From Aquabacter sp. L1I39 (GTDB lineage: Bacteria; Pseudomonadota; Alphaproteobacteria; Rhizobiales; Xanthobacteraceae): a DNA stretch of 64,000 nucleotides. Location of the stretch: contig NZ_CP072392.1 of assembly GCF_017742835.1 (NCBI RefSeq), forward strand, positions 5,084,180 through 5,148,179, in the 5' to 3' direction. The first letter of the stretch is position 1; every line of letters begins with the position of its first letter. Shown here one piece after another: positions 52,843 to 62,126 of the stretch. The notes beneath the pieces were generated by a model. The model was not told the origin of the DNA, ran no database searches, and was given only the letters and a program-made list of their open reading frames with translations. Position numbers and translations under genes: made by a program.

Positions 52843-53948
52843 GCAAGAGCGGCGCCCGGCTTTCCCCCGCCCAGCGCCGCGACTGGCTGCGGCTGATCCG
52901 CACCGAGCATGTGGGCCCCCGCACCTTCCGCGCCCTCATCAACCAGTTCGGCGGCGCGGCCCCGGCCCTCGAAGCCTTGCCAGCACTGGCTTTGCGGGGT
53001 GGCCGCCTGATCCCGCCGCGCATCCCCACCATCGCCGAGACCGAGGACGAGATCGCGGCGCTGGCCCGCATGGGCGGGCGGATCGTGACCCTGGCCGATC
53101 CCGCTTACCCCAAGCATCTGAAACTGCTCGACGATTCTCCGCCGGTCCTGGCCGTGCGCGGGCAGGATCGCGCGCTGACAGCGCCCATGGTCGCCATTGT
53201 CGGCGCCCGAAACGCCTCCGCCGCCGGCCGCACCATGGCCGCCCGCCTAGCCAAGGACCTGGGCGAAAACGGCTTTTCCATTGTCTCGGGGCTGGCCCGT
53301 GGCATCGACGCCGCCGCCCATGCGGCAAGCCTCGCCACCGGCACGGTGGGGGTCTTCGCGGGTGGCCTCGCAAAGCCCTATCCGGCTGAAAACATTGGAC
53401 TTATGGAGGACATCCTCGCCCAGGGCGCCCTCGTCTCCGAGATGCCGCTTGGCTGGGAGCCCCGCGCCCGCGACTTCCCCCGCCGCAACCGCCTCGTCTC
53501 CGGCATGGCGCTGGGCGTGATCGTGGTGGAAGCGGCGGAGCGCTCCGGCTCCCTCATCACCGCCCGGCTTGCCGCCGAGCAAGGCCGGGAGGTGTTCGCC
53601 GTGCCCGGCTCGCCGCTCGATCCGCGCGCCGGCGGCTCCAACAAGCTGTTGAAGTCCGGCGCCACGCTGGTGACGGAAGCCGCTGATTTCCTTGAGGTTC
53701 TCGCGCCGCAACTGGAGCATCTCGCGCCGCCGGAAGTGGAGGCCCCAGCCGATCCCCCCGGCCTCGAGCCGCCGCCGGATACGCTGCGCGCCCGCATTTT
53801 GGAATTGCTCGGGCCCGTGCCCACGCCTATCGACGACCTGGTCCGCCACTCCACCGCCAGCGCAGCCCAGGTCCAGGTGGTGCTGCTGGAACTGGAATTG
53901 GCTGGCCGCCTGGAACGCCATGCCGGAGGGCTGGTGTCCCTGCTGTGA
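52839..53948 (+). CDS. dprA: DNA-processing protein DprA
   Basis: This 369-residue protein binds incoming single-stranded DNA and loads RecA in natural transformation. The Rossmann-like core shows [67 protein letters not shown] and [20 protein letters not shown]. An N-terminal SAM/HhH-like region (residues 1-75) and a C-terminal winged helix ([20 protein letters not shown]) flank it. It is co-translated with plsY through a 4-bp overlap. No other competence genes are in the window. Confidence 0.94.
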   Translation: MSKSGARLSPAQRRDWLRLIRTEHVGPRTFRALINQFGGAAPALEALPALALRGGRLIPPRIPTIAETEDEIAALARMGGRIVTLADPAYPKHLKLLDDSPPVLAVRGQDRALTAPMVAIVGARNASAAGRTMAARLAKDLGENGFSIVSGLARGIDAAAHAASLATGTVGVFAGGLAKPYPAENIGLMEDILAQGALVSEMPLGWEPRARDFPRRNRLVSGMALGVIVVEAAERSGSLITARLAAEQGREVFAVPGSPLDPRAGGSNKLLKSGATLVTEAADFLEVLAPQLEHLAPPEVEAPADPPGLEPPPDTLRARILELLGPVPTPIDDLVRHSTASAAQVQVVLLELELAGRLERHAGGLVSLL

Positions 53949-53957
53949 TCGGCGCCG

Positions 53958-54146
53958 TCAGTCCCGCCCGGGCTCGGCCTTGCGCAGCACACCTCGCGCT
54001 TCTAAAAGCACCATTTCCAAGAGATATCCGAGGGTTGTCAGCCGATGGCCGCGCGCGACCCTGGACAGCTCCGCCGCAAGCGAGGCGACATAAGCCGCGA
54101 AATCTACCGCGTCGCCCGGTTCGTTCCCGGGGGATCCGCCCGACAT
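53958..54146 (-). CDS. Small conserved hypothetical protein
   Basis: This 62-residue soluble helical protein begins MSGGSPGNEPGDAVDFAAYV and contains SLAAELSRVARGHRLTTLGY then LLEMVLLEARGV. The pattern of an N-terminal flexible part followed by a helix rich in Ala/Leu and the LxTLGYLLEM motif resembles short proteins often found in Hyphomicrobiales genomes, from memory. It sits between convergent dprA and divergent topA, a spot where an ORF would otherwise be unexpected. No function is known; chance coding is less likely given the amphipathic helix pattern. Confidence 0.6.
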   Translation of the reverse strand: MSGGSPGNEPGDAVDFAAYVASLAAELSRVARGHRLTTLGYLLEMVLLEARGVLRKAEPGRD

Positions 54147-54337
54147 GCCAGTGCTCCCGTCCCTGCAGCACCATACTGGAGATAGCCGATCTTTTTACTA
54201 GCTACCTCTGGTTGTAGATGGCAATTCCCTTGCCCGGGAGTCCTCCGGCTCGGGGGGATTTGACACATTCCCCATCGCCCCCCATGTTGCCGCCGCCGCC
54301 AGGGGCTGCGGTAGCCTTTCAAGAGACAGCGTCGGTC

Positions 54338-57034
54338 ATGCAGGTCGTCATCGTCGAATCGCCCGCTAAAGCGAAGACGATCAACAAATATCTCGGTCCG
54401 GATTACGAGGTGATCGCCTCGTACGGCCACGTGCGCGATCTCCCTTCCAAGGACGGATCGGTGGACCCCGATGCGGATTTCCGCATGCTCTGGGAGGTCG
54501 ATCCCAAGGCGCAGAAGCGGCTCAATGAGATCGCCAAGGCGGTCAAGGAGGCCGACGGGCTGATCCTCGCCACCGACCCGGATCGTGAAGGCGAGGCCAT
54601 TTCCTGGCATGTGCTTGAAATTCTGAAGGAAAAGAAGGCGCTGAAGGGCCAGAAGGTCGAGCGGGTGGTGTTCAACGCCATCACCAAGCAGGCTGTGCTC
54701 GACGCCATGAAGGCGCCCCGCGCCGTGGACGTGGCGCTGGTGGATGCCTATCTGGCCCGCCGCGCCCTCGACTATCTGGTGGGCTTCACCCTCTCGCCCG
54801 TGCTCTGGCGCAAGCTGCCCGGCGCCCGCTCGGCCGGCCGCGTGCAATCGGTGGCGCTGCGCCTCGTCTGCGACCGCGAGCGGGAGATCGAGACCTTCGT
54901 CGCCCGGGAATACTGGTCTATCGTCGCCCAACTCGCGACGCCCCGGGGCGATGCCTTCGAGGCGCGCCTGTCCGGCGCCGACGGCAAGAAGATCACCCGT
55001 CTTTCGGTGGGAACAGCCGAGGAAGCGGCCGCATTCCGCGCAGATCTGGAGCGCGCGGCCTTCACCGTTCGCTCGGTGGAAGCCAAGCCCCTCAAGCGGC
55101 ATCCCCAGCCGCCCTTCACCACCTCCACCTTGCAGCAGGAGGCCAGCCGCAAGCTGGGCCTTGCGCCGGCCCGCACCATGCAGATCGCCCAGCGCCTCTA
55201 TGAAGGCGTGGACGTGGGCGGCGAGACAGTCGGCCTCATCACCTATATGCGAACCGACGGCGTGGACATGGCGCCCGAGGCGGTCGCCGCCACGCGCAGC
55301 GCCATCTCCGACCAGTTCGGCGGGCGCTATCTGCCTGCGGTTCCTCGCAAATACACCACCAAGGCGAAGAACGCCCAGGAGGCCCACGAGGCCATTCGCC
55401 CCACGGATCCTTCCCGTACGCCGAAATCCGTGGCGCGGCACCTGGATGATGACCAGGCGCGCCTTTACGACCTCATCTGGACCCGCACCGTGGCGAGCCA
55501 GATGGAATCGGCCGAGTTGGAGCGCACCACCGCCGACATCATCGCCCAAGCCGGCGCCCGCGCCCTGGACTTGACCGCCACCGGCACCGTGGTGAAGTTC
55601 GACGGCTTCCTGACCCTCTACCGGGAGGGCAAGGATGACGAGGACGACGACGAGGAGAGCCGTCGCCTGCCCGCCATGGCGGCCGGCGAGGCCCTGGACA
55701 AGCGCGGCATCCAGACCACCCAGCACTTCACCGAGCCGCCCCCGCGCTATTCGGAAGCCTCGCTGGTCAAGCGCATGGAAGAACTGGGCATTGGCCGCCC
55801 GTCCACCTATGCGGCGGTGCTCGCAGTGCTGCGCGACCGCGAATATGTGAAGCTTGAGAAGAAGCGTCTCGTTCCCGAAGACAAGGGGCGGCTGGTGACG
55901 GCCTTCCTCCAGAGCTTCTTCACCCGCTATGTGGAATATGATTTCACGGCGGACCTGGAAGAAAAGCTCGACAAGATCTCGGCCGACGAGATCGACTGGA
56001 AGCAGGTCCTGCGTGAGTTCTGGGCGGACTTTGCCCTGGCGGTGGACGCCACCAAGGATTTGCGCGTCTCCCAGGTGCTCGATGCCCTGGATGAGATGCT
56101 CACCGCGCACATCTTCCCGCCCGCCACCGACGGAAGCAACCCACGTGCCTGCCCCACCTGCGGCACCGGTCGGCTGTCCCTGAAGATGGGCAAGTTCGGC
56201 GCGTTCATCGGCTGCTCCAACTATCCCGAGTGCCGCTATACCCGTCCCTTGTCGGGCGGAGAGGCAGCGCCGGAAGGCGATGGCGTCCGCAAGCTTGGTG
56301 CCGATCCGGAAACCGGTCTTGAAGTCACTGTCAAGGACGGGCGCTTTGGCGCCTATCTCCAGCTGGGAGAGGGGGCGGAGGGAGAAAAGCCCAAGCGCTC
56401 CAGCCTGCCAAAGGGCGTGACCCCCGCCACCATCGACCTCGACACGGCCTTGAAACTACTGGCTTTGCCACGCGAGATCGGCCGCCATCCGGACGACCAG
56501 GAGCCGATCCTGGCTGGCATCGGCCGCTATGGGCCCTATGTCCAGCACGGGCGGACCTACGCAAATCTGGAGGCGGACGACGATATCCTCGCCATCGGCC
56601 TCAATCGGGCCGTGGCACTCATCGCCGACAAGCAGTCCAAGGGACGAGGCGGGCGCGGGGGCGCTGCCGCGGCCGGGCGCTTGCTGGGCGATCATCCCAC
56701 TCTTGGCGGGCCGATCACCGTGCGGGCCGGGCGCTTCGGACCTTACGTGAACCACGGCAAGGTGAATGCCACCTTGCCCAAGTCCGTGGACCCGGAAACG
56801 CTCGCCCTGGAGCAAGCCGTCGAGATCATCAACGCCAAGGCGGCCGCTTCACCGGCCAAGCCGGCCCGAGGCGCGCGCAAGGCCAAGGCCGCCGATCCTG
56901 AAGACGGCGATGCGCCCGCCAAGAAGCCTGCCGCAAAGAAGGCACCCGCCAAGAAGGCGGCGGCAAAGGCAAGTGCTTCCAAGGCGACCGCCACAAAGGC
57001 GGGTGCTGCACGCAAGGCCGCCAAGGCGGGGTGA
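54338..57034 (+). CDS. topA: DNA topoisomerase I TopA
   Basis: This 898-residue type IA topoisomerase relaxes negative supercoils. The TOPRIM domain (VVIVESPAKAKTINKYLGPD...LILATDPDREGEAISWHV) is followed by the catalytic Tyr303 in VGLITYMRTDGVDM. A single C4 zinc ribbon lies in ACPTCGTGRLSLKMGKFGAF...CSNYPECRYTRP, then topoisomerase C-terminal repeats (LGADPETGLEVTVKDGRFGA; GPITVRAGRFGPYVNHGKV). The last 50 residues are a Lys/Ala-rich histone H1-like tail (AKKPAAKKAPAKKAAAKAS). The start at 54338 (MQVVIVESPAKAK) is the normal one; the ORF could extend to 54218 only with unrelated residues. Confidence 0.95.
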   Translation: MQVVIVESPAKAKTINKYLGPDYEVIASYGHVRDLPSKDGSVDPDADFRMLWEVDPKAQKRLNEIAKAVKEADGLILATDPDREGEAISWHVLEILKEKKALKGQKVERVVFNAITKQAVLDAMKAPRAVDVALVDAYLARRALDYLVGFTLSPVLWRKLPGARSAGRVQSVALRLVCDREREIETFVAREYWSIVAQLATPRGDAFEARLSGADGKKITRLSVGTAEEAAAFRADLERAAFTVRSVEAKPLKRHPQPPFTTSTLQQEASRKLGLAPARTMQIAQRLYEGVDVGGETVGLITYMRTDGVDMAPEAVAATRSAISDQFGGRYLPAVPRKYTTKAKNAQEAHEAIRPTDPSRTPKSVARHLDDDQARLYDLIWTRTVASQMESAELERTTADIIAQAGARALDLTATGTVVKFDGFLTLYREGKDDEDDDEESRRLPAMAAGEALDKRGIQTTQHFTEPPPRYSEASLVKRMEELGIGRPSTYAAVLAVLRDREYVKLEKKRLVPEDKGRLVTAFLQSFFTRYVEYDFTADLEEKLDKISADEIDWKQVLREFWADFALAVDATKDLRVSQVLDALDEMLTAHIFPPATDGSNPRACPTCGTGRLSLKMGKFGAFIGCSNYPECRYTRPLSGGEAAPEGDGVRKLGADPETGLEVTVKDGRFGAYLQLGEGAEGEKPKRSSLPKGVTPATIDLDTALKLLALPREIGRHPDDQEPILAGIGRYGPYVQHGRTYANLEADDDILAIGLNRAVALIADKQSKGRGGRGGAAAAGRLLGDHPTLGGPITVRAGRFGPYVNHGKVNATLPKSVDPETLALEQAVEIINAKAAASPAKPARGARKAKAADPEDGDAPAKKPAAKKAPAKKAAAKASASKATATKAGAARKAAKAG

Positions 57035-57051
57035 AGATGAGGTCTCCATGG

Positions 57052-57091
57052 TTCGCCGTCGGTGGATGCCCCTTGGGCCACCGCCGGCGAA
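57052..57091. terminator. Hairpin between topA and the exported-peptide gene
   Basis: TTCGCCG (57052-57058) pairs with CGGCGAA (57085-57091), and inside it CGGTGG (57060-57065) pairs with CCACCG (57078-57083), giving about 13 base pairs. It lies in the 78-bp gap between convergent genes and is probably a bidirectional terminator without a T run. Confidence 0.6.
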
Positions 57092-57112
57092 GCCATTTCT
57101 GCGCCGGGGCGG

Positions 57113-57376
57113 TCAGGACGACCGGCAGGTGAACTTGGTACCGTTGGACGTCACACCGGTTACCACATTCCCCTTCTTCTCCACCGGATAGTAATTGCCA
57201 CTGCTATAGCCCACGAGATGGATATAAGCGGCATCCCCGCCTTTGTATTCGCTCGCCTGCAGTCCAGATGCACTGCAGGTCCAGCTCGCTGGCTTGGTGT
57301 CCTGCTTTGTTTGCGCCGCAGCTATTCCCGGCGCCCCGATAATACATGCCGTCAGCCAGATGATTGCGCGGACCAT
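57113..57376 (-). CDS. Small exported protein with a cysteine pair
   Basis: This 87-residue protein has a Sec signal peptide (MVRAIIWLTACIIGAPGIAA then AAQTKQ) and a mature chain of about 62 residues with two cysteines (SWTCSASGL and TKFTCRSS) that can form one disulfide. It is rich in Gly, Tyr, Ser and Lys (YKGGDAAYIHLVGYSSGNYY). The ATG at 57376 follows GGGAGAAGG. It has no recognised domain and is likely periplasmic or secreted. It sits between topA and the downstream exporter without an obvious link to either. Confidence 0.7.
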   Translation of the reverse strand: MVRAIIWLTACIIGAPGIAAAQTKQDTKPASWTCSASGLQASEYKGGDAAYIHLVGYSSGNYYPVEKKGNVVTGVTSNGTKFTCRSS

Positions 57377-57482
57377 GTCGCCTTCTCCCGTGGCAGTGGG
57401 TGAGAGAGAGGCAAAAAAATACCTCAAAGCCGACCTGAGCGACAGGGGCGTCGCATCGATCCTCGAGCGGCCAGCCGCACAG

Positions 57483-58970
57483 CTATTCGACGAGGGAGAG
57501 CTCCGCATTGTGCTGCACACTCGCCCGCAGCGGCAGCTGGCGCATGGCAAAGACACAGAGGGTCCCCAGCAGCGAAACAGCGGCCGCCGTACCGAACACC
57601 AGGTGGAAGGCGTAGAGAAGGAGCGCCGGTGCCGCATTTGCGGTCAGGGCGCTCATATCGCCTGCCTCGCCGCTGCCAATTGTGCCGAGCAGCACGGCCC
57701 CCAGGACCGACACGAACAGAGCGCCGCCCAAGGCGCGGAAGAAGTTCGCGGCGCCCGTCACTGTACCAAGCTGATGGGGAGGAACGGCATTTTGGATCGC
57801 CACCGTGGACAGGGGGAACACCGTACCCATGCCAATGGACGCAATGGTGAGCAGGCCGATCTGAAGCCCTTGTGACCCTCCTGCCGGCAAGGTGGCCATG
57901 ACGGCAAGGCAGATGGTGCTCGCCACCGAGCCAACCAGGGCGGGCAGCTTGTAGTTCTTCAGCCGGGCCATGGCACGGCCCGACGAGATGGCGCCCGCCA
58001 CCGTGCCCGCCATCTGGGGAATGAGAGCAAGGCCCGCCGCGCTGGAGGACAGATGCCAGGAGGACTCGAAATAGAGAGGCGTGACAATGGTAAGGGCGAT
58101 CATCAGCCCGTACATGAAGAAGGCGGCCGCGATCCCTGTTGCCACCACTTGGTTCGACATCATGTCGAGGGGAAGGAACGGCTCGCTGGTGGTGCGCATG
58201 CGCCAGACGAAGACCACACTTCCTATGCCGGCAATCACCAGGAGGCCGATCACCTCAATGCTGGCCCAGGGATAGGAGACGCCGCCCCAAGAGAGCGCCA
58301 GCATGAGGCAGACGGCTGAAACGATGAGCAGGAGCGCGCCGGGCAAGTCCAGCTTGTGGGGGCGCTCGTGCCGGGGCAGGCGCCCCATGATCTTGCGGAT
58401 CATCAGGAAGGCACCGAGCCCGAGCGGCAGGTTGATCCAGAAGATCATGGACCAGTCGAGATGCTGAGCCATCACTCCGCCGAGCACGGGTCCGGCGATG
58501 GAGCTCGCGGCGAACACGCTCGCGATCTGCGCCTGATAGCGACCGCGCTCGCGCGGCGGGATGATGTCCGCGATGATGGTCTGCGCCAGGGAAATGAGCC
58601 CACCTCCCCCCAATCCCTGGAGGCCACGCGCCAGGATCAGCACGAGCATGCTGGGCGCGAGCGCGCAGGCGATGGAGCCCAGCGTGAACATGATGATGGC
58701 GCCGGTCATCATGACGCCACGCCCATGAATGTCGCTGAGCTTGCCGTAGAGGGGCGTCACCGCGGTGGACGCCAGCAGATAGGCGGTCACCACCCAGGAC
58801 AGATTGGTAAAATCGTTGAGATCCGCGCCGATGGTGGGGAGCGCGGTGGCGACGATGGTCTGGTCCAAGGCGGCCAGCAGCATGGCCAGCATGATGCCGA
58901 AGATGATGCTGCGAATCTCCGCGTGGCCCAGCACAGGCGGGGCTTCCTCGGGGCGGACAGAGGCATCCAT
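57483..58970 (-). CDS. MFS multidrug exporter, EmrB/QacA (DHA2) type
   Basis: This 495-residue protein with about 14 hydrophobic helices has the DHA2-family motif LAALDQTIVATALPTIGADL in helix 1, LYGKLSDIHGRGVMMTGAI after helix 2, and antiporter motif C near SIAGPVLGGVMAQHLDWSMI. The latter continues into FWINLPLGLGAFLMI, a strong DHA2 signature. It exports amphiphilic drugs in exchange for protons. No membrane-fusion partner or regulator gene is adjacent, so it probably acts alone. It is divergent from rnr with about 230 bp between them, where no gene was seen. Confidence 0.92.
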   Translation of the reverse strand: MDASVRPEEAPPVLGHAEIRSIIFGIMLAMLLAALDQTIVATALPTIGADLNDFTNLSWVVTAYLLASTAVTPLYGKLSDIHGRGVMMTGAIIMFTLGSIACALAPSMLVLILARGLQGLGGGGLISLAQTIIADIIPPRERGRYQAQIASVFAASSIAGPVLGGVMAQHLDWSMIFWINLPLGLGAFLMIRKIMGRLPRHERPHKLDLPGALLLIVSAVCLMLALSWGGVSYPWASIEVIGLLVIAGIGSVVFVWRMRTTSEPFLPLDMMSNQVVATGIAAAFFMYGLMIALTIVTPLYFESSWHLSSSAAGLALIPQMAGTVAGAISSGRAMARLKNYKLPALVGSVASTICLAVMATLPAGGSQGLQIGLLTIASIGMGTVFPLSTVAIQNAVPPHQLGTVTGAANFFRALGGALFVSVLGAVLLGTIGSGEAGDMSALTANAAPALLLYAFHLVFGTAAAVSLLGTLCVFAMRQLPLRASVQHNAELSLVE

Positions 58971-59201
58971 GGGGGCAACTCGCGGAAAACAGGCGGGCGA
59001 AGACCCGGAAACGGGAAGAGGCTGCCGGGCAATGCCTCCAGCAACGAAGCGCAGGCACTTTGGCCCCAGCGGCAGGCCACTTCAAGGCAGCGTGCGGCAT
59101 ATGAGCCACGCCAGCCCGGCGCCCAGCGCATGCGCATGAAAGGCGGGCTGGCCGCGGTGGCTCGGGTCGGCTAGCGTGCAGAAATTAATGGAAGGTTAAG
59201 C

Positions 59202-61688
59202 TTGGCCAAACGCTCGACACCCCCCGGCCGCGCGCCCAAGGCGCGCAAGACCAGCTCGAAGGCGGGTGCGCCCGTGCGCGGGAAGAACCGCGCGGCACGC
59301 CGCGCCTCCCGGGCGGCGAACGCGGCGCAGGAGGCGGCGGACACCCTGTTCGCCAACCGTGAGAAGGGCACCATGCCCACCAAGGCGGAAGTGCTGTCCT
59401 TCATCGCCTCCCAGGCGGGCGAAGTGGGCAAGCGGGAGATCGCCCGCGCCTTCGGCCTCGATGCCGACCAGAAGGTGGCGCTGAAGGACATGCTGCTGGA
59501 CCTGGAGACGGAAGGCGCGCTGGACCGGCGCCGCCGGCGCATGCATGTGCCCGGGGCGCTTCCCGGTGTGGTACTGGCGGACATCACCTCCCGCGATGGG
59601 GACGGCGAACTGGTGGCCGTGCCGGTGGAATGGGACGAGGAGCACGGTGAGCCGCCCCGCATCCTGGTGGAGGTGCCCCGCCGCGCGCGCGGCCCCGCCC
59701 CCGGCCTCCAGGACCGCGTGCTGCTGCGCATTTCCGCCCACCAGTCGGACGAAGGGCTGTATGCGGGCCGCGTCATCAAGGTGCAGGAAAAGGCGCGCAA
59801 GCAGACGCTGGGCATCTTCCGCGCAGCACCGCAGGGCGGCGGGCGGATCATTCCTGTCGATAAGAAAAATCTTGGTCGCGAGCTTCAGGTGCCACCAGGC
59901 GCGGAGAATGACGCCAAGGACGGCGACCTCGTCACCGTCGAGGTGATGCGCCAGCGGGTTTTCGGCCTGCCCACCGCGCGGGTGAAGGAGTGCCTGGGAT
60001 CGTTGGCCTCCGAGAAGGCCGTGTCGCTGGTGGCGATCCACGCCCATGGCATTCCCCACGTGTTCCCGACCTCCGTGATGGCGGAAGCGGAAGCGGCCAA
60101 GCCAGCCAGTCTCGCCGGACGGGAGGATTGGCGGAGCCTCCCCCTCCTCACCATCGACCCGGCCGACGCGAAGGACCATGACGACGCGGTCCACGCCGAG
60201 CCGGACCCTGATCCGGACAATGAAGGCGGCTTCATCGTCACCGTCGCGATCGCCGACGTGGCCGCCTATGTGCGGCCAGATACTGCGCTGGATCGCGAGG
60301 CGCTGGTGCGGGGCAATTCGGTCTATTTCCCCGACCGCGTCGTGCCCATGCTGCCGGAGCGCATCTCCAACGATTTGTGCTCCCTGCGCCCTCTGGAGGA
60401 TCGCCCAGCCCTCGCCGTGCGCATGGTCATCGCATCGGACGGGCGCAAAAAGAACCATACATTCCACCGCATCCTCATGCGCTCGGCCGCAAAGCTGGCT
60501 TATGCGCAGGCCCAGGCGGCCATGGACGGGGTGCCGGACGACACCACCGGCCCGCTGCTGGAGCGCGTTCTGAGGCCCCTTTACGCGGCCTATGCCTGCG
60601 TGAAGAAGGCGCGCGATGCCCGCCAGCCGTTGGAACTGGACCTGCCGGAGCGCAAAATCCTGCTGAAGCCGGACGGCACCGTGGACAAGGTGATCGTGCC
60701 CGAGCGCCTCGACGCCCACCGGCTGATCGAGGAATTCATGATCCTCGCCAACGTCGCCGCCGCCGAGACGCTGGAAGCCAAGCGCACGCCCCTGATCTAC
60801 CGGGTGCATGACGGCCCGACCCTGGAAAAGATCGCAAACCTGCGCGACTTCCTCGCCACACTCGACATCAAGCTGCCGAAGGCGGACCAGGTGCGGCCGT
60901 CCACCTTCAATCGCATCCTCGCGCAGGTGACGGGCACGGATGTGGCCCCGCTGGTGAACCAGGTGATTCTGCGCAGCCAGTCGCAAGCTGAATATGCCTC
61001 GGAGAATTACGGGCATTTCGGCCTCAACCTGCGCCGCTACGCCCATTTCACCTCTCCCATCCGCCGCTATGCCGATCTCATCGTTCACCGTGCTTTGGTG
61101 CGGGCCCACGATGCCGGACGCGATGGGCTTCCGGAGAGCACGACGCCCGACCACCTTGCGGAGATCGCCACCACCATTTCCGCCACCGAACGCCGCGCCA
61201 TGGCCGCCGAGCGGGAGACGGTGGACCGGCTCATCGCCCACCATCTTGCGGACCAGATCGGCGCCACGTTCCGAGGCCGCGTCACAGGGGCCACCAAGGC
61301 CGGCCTCTTCGTTGCGCTGGACGAGACCGGCGCCGACGGCTTCATTCCCGCCTCGACGCTCGGCATGGACTATTACCGTTTCGACGAGGCCCGCCAGGCC
61401 CTGGTGGGCGACCGCACCGGCGAGATGCATCGGATCGGCGACCGGGTGGACGTCAAGCTGGTGGAAGCCGCGCCTGTGGCCGGCGCTTTGCGATTTGAGC
61501 TTCTGACCGAAGGCTCCTATGTAAAGGGCGCGCGTCGGCGGCCCCCGCCCTTCGGGAAGCGGAAGATGGGACCGCCCTCCAATCACCCGCCCGCGGGGGA
61601 TGGAGATGCGCCCGACCGGAAGGGTCCGCTTCGCTCGCGCACGGCGCGAGGGGGACCCAAAAGGCGGACGAGCGGAAAGGGAAGCTGA
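59202..61688 (+). CDS. rnr: Ribonuclease R
   Basis: This 828-residue 3'-5' exoribonuclease of the RNB family degrades structured RNA. The first about 50 residues are a basic Lys/Arg tail (MAKRSTPPGRAPKARKTSSK), then an HTH/cold-shock region, the RNB catalytic domain (LTIDPADAKDHDDAVHAEPD, carrying the magnesium-binding aspartates; IADVAAYVRPDTALDREALV; SPIRRYADLIVHRAL) and a C-terminal S1 domain (FRGRVTGATKAGLFVALDET). The end is Lys/Arg-rich. Start codon TTG 59202 follows GGAAGG at good spacing. DUF983 and NUDIX genes follow closely, making a housekeeping operon. Confidence 0.95.
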   Translation: MAKRSTPPGRAPKARKTSSKAGAPVRGKNRAARRASRAANAAQEAADTLFANREKGTMPTKAEVLSFIASQAGEVGKREIARAFGLDADQKVALKDMLLDLETEGALDRRRRRMHVPGALPGVVLADITSRDGDGELVAVPVEWDEEHGEPPRILVEVPRRARGPAPGLQDRVLLRISAHQSDEGLYAGRVIKVQEKARKQTLGIFRAAPQGGGRIIPVDKKNLGRELQVPPGAENDAKDGDLVTVEVMRQRVFGLPTARVKECLGSLASEKAVSLVAIHAHGIPHVFPTSVMAEAEAAKPASLAGREDWRSLPLLTIDPADAKDHDDAVHAEPDPDPDNEGGFIVTVAIADVAAYVRPDTALDREALVRGNSVYFPDRVVPMLPERISNDLCSLRPLEDRPALAVRMVIASDGRKKNHTFHRILMRSAAKLAYAQAQAAMDGVPDDTTGPLLERVLRPLYAAYACVKKARDARQPLELDLPERKILLKPDGTVDKVIVPERLDAHRLIEEFMILANVAAAETLEAKRTPLIYRVHDGPTLEKIANLRDFLATLDIKLPKADQVRPSTFNRILAQVTGTDVAPLVNQVILRSQSQAEYASENYGHFGLNLRRYAHFTSPIRRYADLIVHRALVRAHDAGRDGLPESTTPDHLAEIATTISATERRAMAAERETVDRLIAHHLADQIGATFRGRVTGATKAGLFVALDETGADGFIPASTLGMDYYRFDEARQALVGDRTGEMHRIGDRVDVKLVEAAPVAGALRFELLTEGSYVKGARRRPPPFGKRKMGPPSNHPPAGDGDAPDRKGPLRSRTARGGPKRRTSGKGS

Positions 61689-61694
61689 CAGGTG

Positions 61695-62126
61695 ATGGAT
61701 GGCGAGCAAGAGCCTGCTCCCCGCGCGTGGGGCAATGCCATGGCGCGGGGCGCCATGGGACGCTGCCCGTGCTGTGGCTCCGGACGGCTTTTCAACGGCT
61801 ATCTGAAAGTGGCGGACCATTGTTCAGTCTGCGGCGAGGCCTATTACCACCACCGCGCCGATGACGCGCCGCCTTACATGGTCATCTTCGCGGTCGGCCA
61901 CATTGTGGTGCCGCTGCTTGTTCTGGTGGAGGAGATCTTCCGCCCGGCCGTGTGGCTGCACCTGGTCATTTTCCTCCCCCTCACACTGCTCTTGAGCCTT
62001 GCGCTTCTGCCGCCCATAAAGGGCGCGCTCGTCGCCCTTCAGTGGGCGCTGCGCATGCACGGTTTCGATCCCCTCAGCCCCGAACACGAGCCGGTCACGC
62101 CGGCAGCACGGCCGAACGCACAATGA
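61695..62126 (+). CDS. DUF983-family membrane protein
   Basis: This 143-residue protein has a probable zinc-binding head, RCPCCGSGRLFNGYLKVADH then CSVCGEAYYHHRADDAPPY, with two CxxC pairs, and two transmembrane helices in the C-terminal half (MVIFAVGHIVVPLLVLVEEI; LVIFLPLTLLLSLALLPPIK). This is the DUF983 layout. The ATG at 61695 overlaps a GTG at 61692. It starts 6 bp after rnr and overlaps the NUDIX gene by 4 bp (ATGA), so all three are coupled. Its function is not established; a membrane or cytochrome-oxidase link has been suggested for relatives in other bacteria. Confidence 0.88.
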   Translation: MDGEQEPAPRAWGNAMARGAMGRCPCCGSGRLFNGYLKVADHCSVCGEAYYHHRADDAPPYMVIFAVGHIVVPLLVLVEEIFRPAVWLHLVIFLPLTLLLSLALLPPIKGALVALQWALRMHGFDPLSPEHEPVTPAARPNAQ

